Shown here: piece by piece, positions 26,860 to 35,597 of the stretch
How positions within the stretch are numbered: the stretch's first letter is position 1
Layout: each line of letters starts with the position of its first letter
DNA from: Microcystis wesenbergii FACHB-1317
GTDB lineage: Bacteria; Cyanobacteriota; Cyanobacteriia; Cyanobacteriales; Microcystaceae
Assembly (NCBI RefSeq): GCF_014696875.1
Contig: NZ_JACJQV010000178.1
Coordinates: 1 to 51,497 of the forward strand
Direction: 5' to 3'
Length of the DNA: 51,497 bases
Translations under genes and position numbers: made by a program
Notes under the pieces: generated by a model
What the model was told of the DNA's origin: nothing
Seen by the model: only the letters and a program-made list of their open reading frames with translations
Database searches by the model: none

Positions 26860-27414
26860 ATGCAACCCGGTCAATTAATCGTCATTACTGGCCCTAGCGG
26901 TGTGGGCAAGGGTACGCTAGTCCGGCATTTACTAACTCGTTTCCCTAACCTCTACCTGTCCGTATCCGCCACTACGCGCCCACCTCGACCGGGTGAAATT
27001 GAGGGGGAAGATTACTACTTTCTCGACCGTCCCAGTTTCGAGGAGAAAATGGCAGCCGGAGAATTTCTCGAATCGGCCGAATACGCGGGCAACTACTATG
27101 GAACACCCCAATCAGCGATCGCTGCTCAATTAGCGGCAGGCCAGACCGTAATTCTAGAAATCGAACTAGAGGGGGCAAGACAGGTCTGTGAAAGCTTCCC
27201 CGAAGCGAGGAGAATCTTTATCCTACCCCCCAGTTTCGAGGAATTAGAACGTCGTTTGCGCGACCGGGGCAAAGATGCCGAAACAGCGATCGCCCGTCGT
27301 TTAGAGCGCGCCCGAGAAGAATTGGCCGCCAGCGGGGAGTTCCCCGCTCAAGTCGTCAACGATGACCTAGAAACCGCCCTAGATGCCATCGAGAAGATTA
27401 TTTTTAGCCGTTAG
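26860..27414 (+). CDS. gmk: Guanylate kinase
   Basis: 184 residues. Walker A is GPSGVGKGT (11-19), then [22 protein letters not shown] for GMP binding, and the lid region [20 protein letters not shown]. It phosphorylates GMP to GDP in the cytosol. It is co-directional with the RemA-like gene, 12 bp downstream, so one operon is likely. The stop is followed at once by a TTAGGTG-type simple repeat. Confidence 0.96.
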   Translation: MQPGQLIVITGPSGVGKGTLVRHLLTRFPNLYLSVSATTRPPRPGEIEGEDYYFLDRPSFEEKMAAGEFLESAEYAGNYYGTPQSAIAAQLAAGQTVILEIELEGARQVCESFPEARRIFILPPSFEELERRLRDRGKDAETAIARRLERAREELAASGEFPAQVVNDDLETALDAIEKIIFSR

Positions 27415-27545
27415 GTGTTAGGTGTTAGGGTGTTGGGGTTTTAGGGGTTTTAGGGTTTTAAGGTTTTAGTTGAAATTCCCCACTTCCCCACTTCCCCACC
27501 CCCCAATTCATAATTCATAATTCATAATTTCCCTAATCCTTATCC
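27410..27545 (+). repeat. Simple-sequence spacer between gmk and clpP
   Basis: The gmk stop runs straight into TTAGGTGTTAGGTGTTAGG and GGGGTTTTAGGG variants. These are followed by CCCCACTTCCCCACTTCC and a triple ATTCATA unit. Such tracts are low-complexity expansions. The clpP promoter should lie in the last 60 bp before 27603. Confidence 0.6.
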
Positions 27546-27602
27546 CCCATTCCCTAAGTTACAATCAAAAAACTAACCGCAGCAGCAAGACAAGAAAGCG
27601 CA

Positions 27603-28202
27603 ATGATTCCTACCGTTATTGAAACCACAGGCCGGGGCGAACGCGCCTTCGATATCTACTCCCGACTACTCCGGGAAAGAATCGTCTTTTTGGGACAAGA
27701 AGTAACCAGCGACCTGGCTAACCTAATTGTCGCCCAATTACTCTTTCTAGAAGCAGAAGACCCCGAAAAAGATATTTACTTGTATATCAACTCCCCTGGG
27801 GGTTCCGTTTCGGCCGGATTAGGGATTTTTGACACCATGAATCAAATCCGTCCCGATGTCAGCACCATTTGTATTGGTTTAGCTGCCAGTATGGGGGCTT
27901 TTCTCCTCAGTGCCGGCAAACCGGGCAAAAGAATGAGCCTACCCAACTCGCGGATCATGATTCACCAACCCCTCGGCGGCGCCCAAGGTCAGGCCACAGA
28001 TATCGAAATTCAGGCCAAAGAAATTCTCTATCTCAAACAATTACTCAATCAACACCTAGCTAGTCATACAGGTAAACCTCTCGACCTCATCGCCGAGGAT
28101 ACGGAAAGGGATTTCTTTATGTCCGCCGAAGAGGCTCTAGACTATGGTTTAATCGATCAGGTGATCGATCGCAGTCCTTCCGCTTCCAACCCTCCCCAGT
28201 AA
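27603..28202 (+). CDS. clpP: ATP-dependent Clp protease proteolytic subunit
   Basis: 199 residues. The catalytic triad is visible: S96 in [10 protein letters not shown]121 in [10 protein letters not shown] and D170 in [19 protein letters not shown]. The handle and N-terminal loop segments ([20 protein letters not shown]) are typical. It forms the tetradecameric barrel that degrades unfolded proteins with ClpC or ClpX. Cyanobacteria carry several clpP paralogues plus clpR; which one this is cannot be decided here, but the triad shows it is an active ClpP rather than ClpR. A terminator follows. Confidence 0.95.
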   Translation: MIPTVIETTGRGERAFDIYSRLLRERIVFLGQEVTSDLANLIVAQLLFLEAEDPEKDIYLYINSPGGSVSAGLGIFDTMNQIRPDVSTICIGLAASMGAFLLSAGKPGKRMSLPNSRIMIHQPLGGAQGQATDIEIQAKEILYLKQLLNQHLASHTGKPLDLIAEDTERDFFMSAEEALDYGLIDQVIDRSPSASNPPQ

Positions 28203-28214
28203 ATAATGATGATC

Positions 28215-28241
28215 GGGTAGGCCCTGTCTACCCAAATTTTT
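28215..28241 (+). terminator. Terminator of clpP
   Basis: GGGTAG and CTACCC pair around a 7-base loop (28215-28233), followed by AAATTTTTG. It lies 13 bp past the clpP stop. Confidence 0.7.
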
Positions 28242-28416
28242 GTAAATATTTAGTAAGCAGAAGTTAATCATCGATCATCGTTATTAATCTTAAGTAACAG
28301 TGAAAAGTTCTAGCGGATTGGGTTAAGATCGAGACGTAACCCGAAAAAAATTGCAACAGGAATCGGTAGAAACACCCGGTGGGTTATTAACGGAAATTTT
28401 TTTACTGGCAATCCCT

Positions 28417-28878
28417 ATGAACTATCATCCGCCCTCACAGCCCCTGCCCGCCCCCTGTATTATTGACTCTGGCGTGGTCATCGCTAAAGAAGATATGCGT
28501 CGTCTCCTCGATGATATCGGACGAGTTCGCTACATCCATAGTCTCGAAGGGGTGATTCAGAGTGAAGGGGAGGGATGGATAGTGGAAGTTTTCGCCGATT
28601 ATCAGCAAAGCACCCTAGTCGCTAACTACAGTCTTTATCTGAATACCTATAGCTTCGATTATCTGCGTTTAACCCGCTCTCCCGACGGTGAAACCTATTT
28701 TGATCTGGTCCAAGACAATCGGCAATTACGGCTGATTCCCCTGAGTAATCCACTGCAAGACCCCGATATGAAAGCCCGTCTCAATGCCGATACCCTGGAA
28801 GCCATGGTTACTCAGGTACTTTCTGCTAAGTGGGATGTGCAGTTTGAAGACGAAGACGACAACGATTGCCCCTTTTAG
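28417..28878 (+). CDS. Conserved hypothetical protein
   Basis: From the ATG at 28417 the product is 153 residues: MNYHPPSQPLPAPCIIDSGV. A TTG start at 28351 would add 22 residues that do not look structured. The body is alpha/beta (YIHSLEGVIQSEGEGWIVEV, SYSFDYLRL-like strands) and the C-terminus is acidic (QFEDEDDNDCPF). No membrane helix, signal peptide or catalytic motif is visible. It resembles proteins I associate with unannotated cyanobacterial core genes; function unknown. A heptamer array begins 16 bp after the stop. Confidence 0.65.
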   Translation: MNYHPPSQPLPAPCIIDSGVVIAKEDMRRLLDDIGRVRYIHSLEGVIQSEGEGWIVEVFADYQQSTLVANYSLYLNTYSFDYLRLTRSPDGETYFDLVQDNRQLRLIPLSNPLQDPDMKARLNADTLEAMVTQVLSAKWDVQFEDEDDNDCPF

Positions 28879-28893
28879 GCAGCGAGCAAAAAT

Positions 28894-29087
28894 ACTGATA
28901 ACTGATAACTGATAACAAGGGCCGAATCTAAGACCTAATTGGTTAAGCTAAAAGCTTTGATGTGCTTAGTTTCTAACCTTCTTTTTAGGTAGGAGAATTG
29001 CCAGATTCTGTCTTTTACCTCTTGCCTTCAGAAGCTGATAACTGATAACTGATAACTGATAACTGATAACTGATAACTGATAACTGA
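28894..29087. repeat. Heptamer arrays around a 110-bp dispersed repeat, upstream of tgt
   Basis: Two TGATAAC arrays (28894-28916 and 29034-29087, the second about seven units) bracket a block beginning AAGGGCCGAATCTAAGACC and containing TTTTTAGGTAGGAGAATTGC. That block recurs at 48050-48290, where it is split by another element. The second array ends 4 bp before the GTG start of tgt. Confidence 0.8.
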
Positions 29088-29091
29088 AAAA

Positions 29092-30216
29092 GTGGGATTT
29101 TCCTTTGAATTAATCGCCCAGTGTCCCCAAACTGGTGCGCGGGTTGGGGTTTGGCATACTCCCCACGGACCGGTAGAAACACCCCGTTTTATGCCCGTGG
29201 GAACTTTGGCCACGGTGAAAGGTTTGACCCCCGCTCAAATCGCCAGCACGGGGGCGCAAATGATTCTCGCTAATACCTATCACCTGCATCTGCAGCCCGG
29301 AGAAAGTATTATCGAGAAAGCGGGAGGTTTACACGAGTTTATGGCGTGGAATCAGCCAATATTAACAGATTCGGGTGGATTTCAGGTATTTAGCCTCAGT
29401 CAACTGCGGCAAATTAAAGAATCGGGAGTCACCTTTCGATCGCCTCGGGACGGTAGAATAATCGAAATTACGCCAGAAAAATCGATTCAGATTCAAAATG
29501 CCCTCGGTGCTGATGTGATTATGGCCTTCGATGAATGTCCCCCCACGGGAGTCAGTCATGAGACCATGAAAGCATCCATAGAACGCACCTATCGCTGGTT
29601 AGAGCGCTGTCTGACAGCCCATCAACGACCTCAAGAACAGGCTTTATTCGCCATAGTACAAGGGGGAATTTATGAGGATTTACGGGCAGCGGCGGCGCAA
29701 TCTTTAGTAAAACTCGATTTACCCGGTTATGCTATCGGTGGCGTGAGTGTGGGGGAAGAAACGAGCCTAATTCATCGCATTGTCCAGATAACTGCCCCTT
29801 TACTCCCCGAAAATAAACCCCGTTACCTGATGGGAGTGGGAACCTATCGAGAAATGGCCAAGGCGATCGCTAGTGGCATAGATCTGTTTGATTGCGTCAT
29901 TCCCACCCGTTTTGGTCGCCATGGCACTGCTTTGGTGCGGGGAGAGCGTTGGAACCTAAAAAATGCCCGTTTTAAGGAGGATTTCGCCCCTTTAGACGAG
30001 ACTTGTCCCTGTTACACCTGTCAACACTTTAGCCGTGCCTATCTAAATCATTTAATTAAATCGGGGGAAATGTTGGGTTATATTCTCTTATCTCTGCACA
30101 ATATCGCCGAATTAATCAGATTTACCTGCGAAATTCGTCAATCTATCCTGGGGGGGACTTTTGCCCAAGATTTTGCCCCTTGGCTTGAGGATGCCGCAGA
30201 TGTTACCCCAACGTGA
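29092..30216 (+). CDS. tgt: Queuine tRNA-ribosyltransferase
   Basis: 374 residues. It swaps guanine for preQ1 at the wobble position of Asn, Asp, His and Tyr tRNAs. Seen here: general-acid region [12 protein letters not shown] with D93, nucleophile region [16 protein letters not shown] at about 265-280, and the zinc ligands [17 protein letters not shown]. The start is GTG at 29092, giving [20 protein letters not shown], close to the usual N-terminus. No Shine-Dalgarno sequence precedes it, because a heptamer array fills the leader. The psbK frame follows directly. Confidence 0.95.
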   Translation: MGFSFELIAQCPQTGARVGVWHTPHGPVETPRFMPVGTLATVKGLTPAQIASTGAQMILANTYHLHLQPGESIIEKAGGLHEFMAWNQPILTDSGGFQVFSLSQLRQIKESGVTFRSPRDGRIIEITPEKSIQIQNALGADVIMAFDECPPTGVSHETMKASIERTYRWLERCLTAHQRPQEQALFAIVQGGIYEDLRAAAAQSLVKLDLPGYAIGGVSVGEETSLIHRIVQITAPLLPENKPRYLMGVGTYREMAKAIASGIDLFDCVIPTRFGRHGTALVRGERWNLKNARFKEDFAPLDETCPCYTCQHFSRAYLNHLIKSGEMLGYILLSLHNIAELIRFTCEIRQSILGGTFAQDFAPWLEDAADVTPT

Positions 30217-30266
30217 TAAAATTTCAGGAAACGTTGAAAAATTTTCTTGTCAAGGTAGATAGAGAG

Positions 30267-30404
30267 ATGGAAACTGCACTTTTGTTCGCCAAATTGCCAG
30301 AAGCATACCAAATTTTCGACCCCCTAGTCGATGTCTTGCCCCTGATTCCCCTATTTTTCCTCTTGCTGGCCTTTGTTTGGCAAGCATCCGTCGGTTTTAA
30401 ATAA
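30267..30404 (+). CDS. psbK: Photosystem II reaction-centre protein K
   Basis: 45 residues, [20 protein letters not shown] followed by [20 protein letters not shown] and SVGFK. The mature PsbK core [20 protein letters not shown] and the single membrane helix are unmistakable; the first eight residues are removed on maturation. An in-frame ATG at 30213 would add 18 residues unlike any PsbK, so I chose 30267, with AGAGAG just before it. PsbK helps PsbZ and PsbC binding in photosystem II. It lies 50 bp after tgt and ends at a strong terminator. Confidence 0.95.
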   Translation: METALLFAKLPEAYQIFDPLVDVLPLIPLFFLLLAFVWQASVGFK

Positions 30405-30426
30405 ATCGACTCTCAATTATCTGATT

Positions 30427-30458
30427 AAAAAGAGACGTTTTTTAGAGCGTCTCTTTTT
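30427..30458 (+). terminator. Terminator after psbK
   Basis: AGAGACG and CGTCTCT pair around a 10-base loop, followed by TTTTC. A-rich sequence on the other side means it could also stop transcription from the leftward restriction gene at 30485. Confidence 0.85.
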
Positions 30459-30484
30459 CAATTGCAACTGCCCTCAATAGGAAT

Positions 30485-31399
30485 TTATGAAGAAGTTGCT
30501 GAAAAGATAGCACTTAATATCTCCTCAAGTTTTTGATCTATATCTACTGTAAAGTCTGTGTAAGGTATATCTAATAGTTGTAGTATATCTCTAAACTTTC
30601 TGTAACCCATTTCACCACGAAGCTCAACCCATTGAATGCTGTTATCATCTAATTGTTGTTTATTTAAGTCCGATAACTTATCAGCAATAAAAACCTGAGC
30701 ATTTCTTGCATAAACTGCATCAGCACTTTCAGGGTTTCCCTGACCCATTAATTTTACTTCACATTGATAGGGTTGATTGTTTTTATCAATCAAATAAAAA
30801 TCCACCTCTCTTTTTGATTCAGTTAAACCAGTTAAATCAAAGTTACTATTAGGAACATCATAGAGTAAACACAAACTTCTCATTAATATTTTTTCCACTT
30901 GTTTCCCAACACTACTCCAAGCACCACCTCTTAATTCTGCTCGTTTAACTGCTAGTGTATTAATGACGATAAGACTTTCGTTAATGTTAAGGTCAACGCT
31001 AACATTATTAAATTTTATAGTTAATATAATGTCTATTGCACTGTCTTGCTCTACAAGAGAGCTAATCATTTCATAAAGTTCATTGTAATGTTCGGTGGTA
31101 GCCTGTAAAACGATATTACGTCGAGCAGAGTTGTACATATTTGTAATTGTCTTTTTATTCAGACCAGAGTGAATTATCAAATCATCGGATGGAAGATTCT
31201 GATTTAAAAACTCTGTTCTATACCAATCAGAGGTTAGACTCTGATTTCTAAGTTTAGCTTCAACTACTTTTTGAAAAAAACTGATGACATACTGTAGAAA
31301 TTCAGCATCAATTATAGTTACTATTTCTATAGGATAATCATCACCACGAAAGAGCCTACGGATAATTCGCTGAATTATACTATCAGTGATTGTTATCAT
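30485..31399 (-). CDS. Restriction endonuclease, CfrBI-like
   Basis: 304 residues. A PD-(D/E)XK-type core is visible as SKREVDFYLIDKNNQPYQCEVKLMG, giving D200, E214 and K216. The central IIHSGLNKKTITNMYNSARRN resembles the CfrBI endonuclease family as I recall it; that enzyme recognises CCWWGG. It overlaps the methyltransferase gene by 17 bp and follows it, so the two form a type II restriction-modification pair. The low GC and the distinct style suggest acquisition. The family assignment, and therefore the recognition site, is moderately sure only. Confidence 0.7.
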   Translation of the reverse strand: MITITDSIIQRIIRRLFRGDDYPIEIVTIIDAEFLQYVISFFQKVVEAKLRNQSLTSDWYRTEFLNQNLPSDDLIIHSGLNKKTITNMYNSARRNIVLQATTEHYNELYEMISSLVEQDSAIDIILTIKFNNVSVDLNINESLIVINTLAVKRAELRGGAWSSVGKQVEKILMRSLCLLYDVPNSNFDLTGLTESKREVDFYLIDKNNQPYQCEVKLMGQGNPESADAVYARNAQVFIADKLSDLNKQQLDDNSIQWVELRGEMGYRKFRDILQLLDIPYTDFTVDIDQKLEEILSAIFSATSS

Positions 31400-32783
31400 C
31401 TTCTTGTTCCTGACTCAATTGGAATAATTCTGCTAAAGATAAAAATTTGGTTAGTTTGGGTTCAAAAAGCATCGGCTGCCCCAAATCTATCTTCATTCTA
31501 TCCACATAGGTAGATTCCTGTTCTGTTAAGAAAAAATATCTACCTAAATTTCTAGCAGCCCTTCCCACAGTGCCGCTACCACCAAAGGGATCGAAGACTA
31601 AATCGCCTTTATAAGAATAGAATTTAATCACCCGATTACACAATTCTATGGGAAATACTGCTGTATGAATTTTATCAAAAGTCGGATCAATTCGCCAAAC
31701 GTTAGAACTTTCATAATCTCCACAAACCTTGCTTTCCTCTATAATATCTTGATCGTATTGTTTCATATTCCAATCAAGCAGTTTATCGGTTTCTTTTCGA
31801 TAAACCATTAAATATTCGGTGACAGCATTAGGTTTATAAGCTAATGGTTTACGGTGTTGTAAAAAGCCTCCATTGCGGTTTTTGACACTACTTTCTGGCT
31901 TTAACCAGATAATATCATCGATAAATTCCCAACCATGATTAACTAAATAATAGTGTAGATCAAAAGATATTGGATACCGTTTACTAGCATGGGCGCGACT
32001 GGTACGAGGGATAATAATCGGGGAAGTATTGACAACTAAAAAGCGACCTTCTTTAGTAATTCGATGGGTTTCTTGGAAGACTTGACAGAGAAAATCTAGG
32101 TAAGCTTGATAACTGGTATAAATGGAGTAGTCGCGAGCGTTGTAGTAGGGTGGGGAAGTAAAAGTTAGATGAATAGATTGATCAGGAATATAGGGAAATA
32201 CTTCTCGCACATCGCTATTAACCACGACATTTTTCATAAATTCTGGGGATAAGGGATGGGGTAGTTGATCGGGAGAAGATTTTTTATTGGTGAAAGCTTT
32301 TCTGATAACTGATTGAATAATTTCATTGGGATGATCTGCTAATTTAATTAGAGATTGTTTGACTATATCATTGTTTTTAAAAACCAATAAACCTCGAATT
32401 GCCTGTAAGATAATTTTCGGGTCTTTGTCCGTTAAAAATTGAAATAAAAAGGGAATAGTTTCCCCATTCCTCAGACGACCGATTGCCGATACCGCTTCTC
32501 TTCTTACTAAAGATTCTCGATCATTAACCGCAAGCTCAAAGAAAAAATTAAGTAAATTTATATCCGCTAGTTTAGCCAGATTTTTAATTGCCAAAAATCT
32601 GAGCTGCTCTTGGGAGTGTTGAGCGAGATTAATGAGGATATTTTGATTAAAATTATCGGGGATTTGTCCGAGATTTTCTAAGATAAATACCAGATTTTTA
32701 CTATCCTCCGTTTGGGATAATATTTCGCCGAGAAAGTCGGGATTAGTTGTTTTTAATTCCTGGATACTTTCTTTGGTGAGCAT
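31383..32783 (-). CDS. DNA methyltransferase with N-terminal HEAT-like repeats
   Basis: 466 residues. Residues 1-165 are helical repeats of HEAT type (ESLVRREAVSAIGRLRNGET, DPKIILQAIRGLLVFKNN). The methyltransferase follows: TSPPYY at 209-214 (motif IV) comes before FDPFGGSG at about 397-404 (motif I), the beta-class order used by N4-cytosine and some N6-adenine enzymes. With a CfrBI-like nuclease next door, N4-cytosine methylation is the likelier guess. HEAT repeats fused to a restriction-type methyltransferase are unusual in my experience and may mediate protein contacts. It protects host DNA from the nuclease at 30485-31399. Confidence 0.82.
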   Translation of the reverse strand: MLTKESIQELKTTNPDFLGEILSQTEDSKNLVFILENLGQIPDNFNQNILINLAQHSQEQLRFLAIKNLAKLADINLLNFFFELAVNDRESLVRREAVSAIGRLRNGETIPFLFQFLTDKDPKIILQAIRGLLVFKNNDIVKQSLIKLADHPNEIIQSVIRKAFTNKKSSPDQLPHPLSPEFMKNVVVNSDVREVFPYIPDQSIHLTFTSPPYYNARDYSIYTSYQAYLDFLCQVFQETHRITKEGRFLVVNTSPIIIPRTSRAHASKRYPISFDLHYYLVNHGWEFIDDIIWLKPESSVKNRNGGFLQHRKPLAYKPNAVTEYLMVYRKETDKLLDWNMKQYDQDIIEESKVCGDYESSNVWRIDPTFDKIHTAVFPIELCNRVIKFYSYKGDLVFDPFGGSGTVGRAARNLGRYFFLTEQESTYVDRMKIDLGQPMLFEPKLTKFLSLAELFQLSQEQEDDNNH

Positions 32784-33061
32784 TTTTGTTTAATCTTTGG
32801 TGACAGTCTAGAGTTTTCCGTTCAGATCAGTCAAATTCTCGATTCTGAAAAGCCCACTAGCAAAGGTTTAATTGTGCCTGACAGAGGCGAGAATCAGTAT
32901 AATTGAATTATAGCACCATTTAATTTACAGCCAAAAACTCCGGCTGATTGAGTTGTCAAACCCAACCAGCAAGTTTTTGGGAATAATTGAATCTCCGATC
33001 GATTAAGATATTTTCCTGAGGTGGAAAATGAGAACTTTTTCCCCGTTGTTCATTGCCTAAG

Positions 33062-33739
33062 TTAAAACAAAGTCCCAGTTAAATCCGCATCAGTCAGGTC
33101 CACATCTTCTAAAATTGCCCCGCGCAAATCGGCATAACTGAGATCCGCACCCCGGAAACTGGCCCCGGTGAGATCGGTGATAAATCCGTCTCTTTCGGGA
33201 CTAGCACGAAAATTAACCCGACAAAGTCGGCAATCGGCCAAATTAGCTCGATATAACAGGGAGCCGCTCAGATTAGCATAGTTGAGATCGGCTCCGCAAA
33301 AGTTAGTTTTGCCTAAGTCCGTGCGTTGGTCGGAAGTGGAGCGAAAATCCGTATCGATTAATATGGCCTGCTGGAGATTAGCACTGTTGAGATTAACACC
33401 GTTTAAGACGGCTTTGGTTAAATAAGCGGCTTCTAAATTGGCTTCGAGCAGATTAGCTCCGCTTAAGTCCGCATCGCGTAAACAAGCTCGATAAAAGTCC
33501 ACTTGACTTAAATCTGCTCCCCAAAGAATCGCCTCACTTAAATCCGCTTCTCTCAGCAGCGATCGCGCAAGGCGTATTTTTCCCAACCGGGCCTGTCGCA
33601 GATCGGCACGGCAAAAATTGACTCCTGGGAGGACCATATTAGTTAAGTCGCCTTCCCGCAAATTAATCCCCCGAAAATCTCTTTCTCCCTCCCGATAGCG
33701 TTGACAAAGTTCTTCTAGGAGCTTGGAAATTTTTTCCAT
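33062..33739 (-). CDS. Pentapeptide repeat protein
   Basis: 225 residues from the ATG at 33739 (MEKISKLLEELCQRYREGER); a further ATG eight codons upstream is less likely. From about residue 24 the chain is a series of A(D/N)LxX units such as ADLSEAILWGADLSQVDFYR and ADLSGANLLEANLEAAYL, broken once by RSTSDQRTDLGK and once by RASPERDGFITDLT. These form a right-handed quadrilateral beta helix. Cyanobacteria have many such proteins, few with known roles. It lies 38 bp downstream of the ArsR-type regulator gene on the same strand, so the pair may be co-regulated. Confidence 0.85.
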   Translation of the reverse strand: MEKISKLLEELCQRYREGERDFRGINLREGDLTNMVLPGVNFCRADLRQARLGKIRLARSLLREADLSEAILWGADLSQVDFYRACLRDADLSGANLLEANLEAAYLTKAVLNGVNLNSANLQQAILIDTDFRSTSDQRTDLGKTNFCGADLNYANLSGSLLYRANLADCRLCRVNFRASPERDGFITDLTGASFRGADLSYADLRGAILEDVDLTDADLTGTLF

Positions 33740-33777
33740 ATCATAATTGAGGCAAAATGTCAAGGGTTTGGTAATTT

Positions 33778-34140
33778 TTATTTAGGGAGATGAAAAGCCG
33801 GCAGACTCTCGAATTCCCGGGCCCGTTGACGCATTTGCTGACTAATGCGATCGCAAACTACCTGACAGAGATCATAGATCACGGGGTCGGTAATTTGATA
33901 GTAAACGCTGACCCCTTGGGGTTGCCGCGAGATAATTCCCGCTTGGGTTAAAGCTTTCAGGTGTTTGGAGAGATTGGCCTGGCCTAGTCCGGTAGCTTCA
34001 GCGATTTCTTTACCATTCATCGCACCTAATTGCAAGCAACTGAGAATCTGTAGGCGACTGACTTCCGACAGGACTTTGAAATAGTCCGCCACCGAAGCGA
34101 GGACGACGCTAGAGGTTTGGGGGGAGAAACTGTCTAACAT
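33778..34140 (-). CDS. ArsR-type winged-helix transcriptional regulator
   Basis: 120 residues. The winged helix is clear: YFKVLSEVSRLQILSCLQLG, MNGKEIAEATGLGQANLSKH (recognition helix) and LKALTQAGIISRQPQGVSVY for the wing. The typical ELCVCEL metal-binding motif of arsenic or zinc sensors is absent (CLQLGAMNGKEI), so any effector is unknown. It probably represses its own operon with the pentapeptide gene downstream. The upstream region ends at a 360-bp element (34234), leaving about 90 bp for a promoter. Confidence 0.85.
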   Translation of the reverse strand: MLDSFSPQTSSVVLASVADYFKVLSEVSRLQILSCLQLGAMNGKEIAEATGLGQANLSKHLKALTQAGIISRQPQGVSVYYQITDPVIYDLCQVVCDRISQQMRQRAREFESLPAFHLPK

Positions 34141-34233
34141 AGGTGGGTAATAAAGTGACCAGTTAAAAAGGCTGACAATAGGTGATCGTTTAAAACTTTA
34201 TAACTATTGACTACTATAGTTTAACTGGAGAGG

Positions 34234-34593
34234 TAACTAGGGTTTGCGGCAAAAAGTTTTTCCTAGGGGTAGGGTGTGACCCCCCCAACCCCCCCCGACA
34301 TCGGGGGGGCAGGTGGGGTGTGGGGTGTGGGGTTTTACCAGTTTTGAGGTGGCCAATTACCTAATTTTCAGGGAAAAAGTGCCTAAATTTCCCCCCGATC
34401 ACTCCCATATCCAGCACTTTTTGATTGACAAAAGGTCTAAAAGTGTTACCCAACAAGGTTTTTAGCTTTATTCAGCAAAGTGTAACTAGAGTCTAGTCGG
34501 CACGAGCGATCGAGATTGGGTCATTCAGGAATCCACTGCTGCAAGAGTGCCTCCTAACTCCACCAACAGACTTTTTGCCGCAAACCCTAATTA
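34234..34593. mobile_element. 360-bp non-coding element with 24-bp terminal inverted repeats
   Basis: The left end reads TAACTAGGGTTTGCGGCAAA and the right end is its near-perfect complement (34570-34593, TAATTAGGGTTTGC on the other strand). The inside holds a GC-rich hairpin (CCCCCCGACATCGGGGGG), a TGTGGGGTGTGGGG tract and the segment TCTAAAAGTGTTACCCAACA shared with 9483-9560. It encodes nothing. The right end supplies the stop codon of the neighbouring gene at 34587. A shortened copy is at 9483-9868. No transposase for it is visible. Confidence 0.7.
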
Positions 34594-35597
34594 TCACCGA
34601 GCATGGTACTGATTAACTGCCGGACCGTAGTGCTAGGATGGTTCTCCAAACTGCTTGGTAAAGCCCATTCTGAGTCAAGATAGGACATCTTCAGTAAATC
34701 TCTCACTTGTTTTGATTTAGCTTGTCCTGTACTTTGAGCAACCCCAAAAGCCTGATAAAGTTCTGTGGCCGAAATGTGGGGATTTTGGCTAGGATCGAAG
34801 AGAAAATTGACCATTCCTAGGGCGTGAGTAATGCCGGCAGCCCAGGAATTAGCCTTACCTTTTTCTAGGGGAGAGGGACGCTTACGAGCTAAAGTTGCGG
34901 TTAATTGGCGAATAAGTTGGGCGTATTCTTTATTAAGATATTGAGCGGCAAATTTATCGGTAATAGCGGTAATTTCTTGATATTTGGCCTGCATTACCTT
35001 GGGAACATTTTCCGATTTAGGAACAGCTGGGGGCGTTTTTTTCGATTTTGCTGCCGCTTGCTGTTTGGCCTGTTGTTCAGCATTATATTTTTCTTGAAAA
35101 GCTGTTAAACCCTCCTGACTGGTGATATCAAAACCCTGCTGATGCGCTTGTAACAAGAGATTTTTCATAAAACCGCCACTGTTGGGATCGTTCATCAGTT
35201 GACTAAAGCGATCGCCTAATTGCTCTAAATATTTAATAATAGCCTTAGCCTGAGTTAATTTATATTCTCGTCCCAAAAATTGCCAAAAACTAATTAATTC
35301 AGGGATAGCATCTTCGGTTTCCGTCGGATCGAGGATAGTAATTTTGCGTGGTAAGATCTTCTCCATTAAGATCTGCACATCTGCCTTAGTCATGGTAGCA
35401 AGGGTATAACCTTTATAGAGATAGGCCAACTCGACAAAGGTAGCAATCCAACCACAACCTTCTTGTTTTTCTTGATAATAGGCTTCTCCCTCGGGCGAAT
35501 TGATATATTCTTCGATCGCTCCATTAATATAATCTTCTAGTAAGGGTTCGGCTTCATCGTAGTCTAAATTATCTAATTGTCGGATATTAAAAGTCAT
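34587..35597 (-). CDS. DUF6398-like protein of unknown function
   Basis: 336 residues. The N-terminal half is helical and acidic (EAEPLLEDYINGAIEEYINS), then there is a Lys/Ala/Gln linker at about 175-205. The C-terminal third (LTATLARKRPSPLEKGKANSW, AAGITHALGMVNFLFDPSQ, SATELYQAFGVAQSTGQAKSK) matches DUF6398, as I remember it, with a helix-turn-helix-like end. The role is unknown; DNA or RNA binding is possible. The last two bases and the stop codon lie within the terminal repeat of the 360-bp element, so its original C-terminus may have been altered. Confidence 0.65.
   Translation of the reverse strand: MTFNIRQLDNLDYDEAEPLLEDYINGAIEEYINSPEGEAYYQEKQEGCGWIATFVELAYLYKGYTLATMTKADVQILMEKILPRKITILDPTETEDAIPELISFWQFLGREYKLTQAKAIIKYLEQLGDRFSQLMNDPNSGGFMKNLLLQAHQQGFDITSQEGLTAFQEKYNAEQQAKQQAAAKSKKTPPAVPKSENVPKVMQAKYQEITAITDKFAAQYLNKEYAQLIRQLTATLARKRPSPLEKGKANSWAAGITHALGMVNFLFDPSQNPHISATELYQAFGVAQSTGQAKSKQVRDLLKMSYLDSEWALPSSLENHPSTTVRQLISTMLGDN

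Noticed and set aside
29034-29087. Heptamer array considered as a protein-binding iteron or origin
   Set aside because: No replication gene, AT-rich unwinding region or DnaA box cluster is nearby, and the same arrays occur at several unrelated loci.
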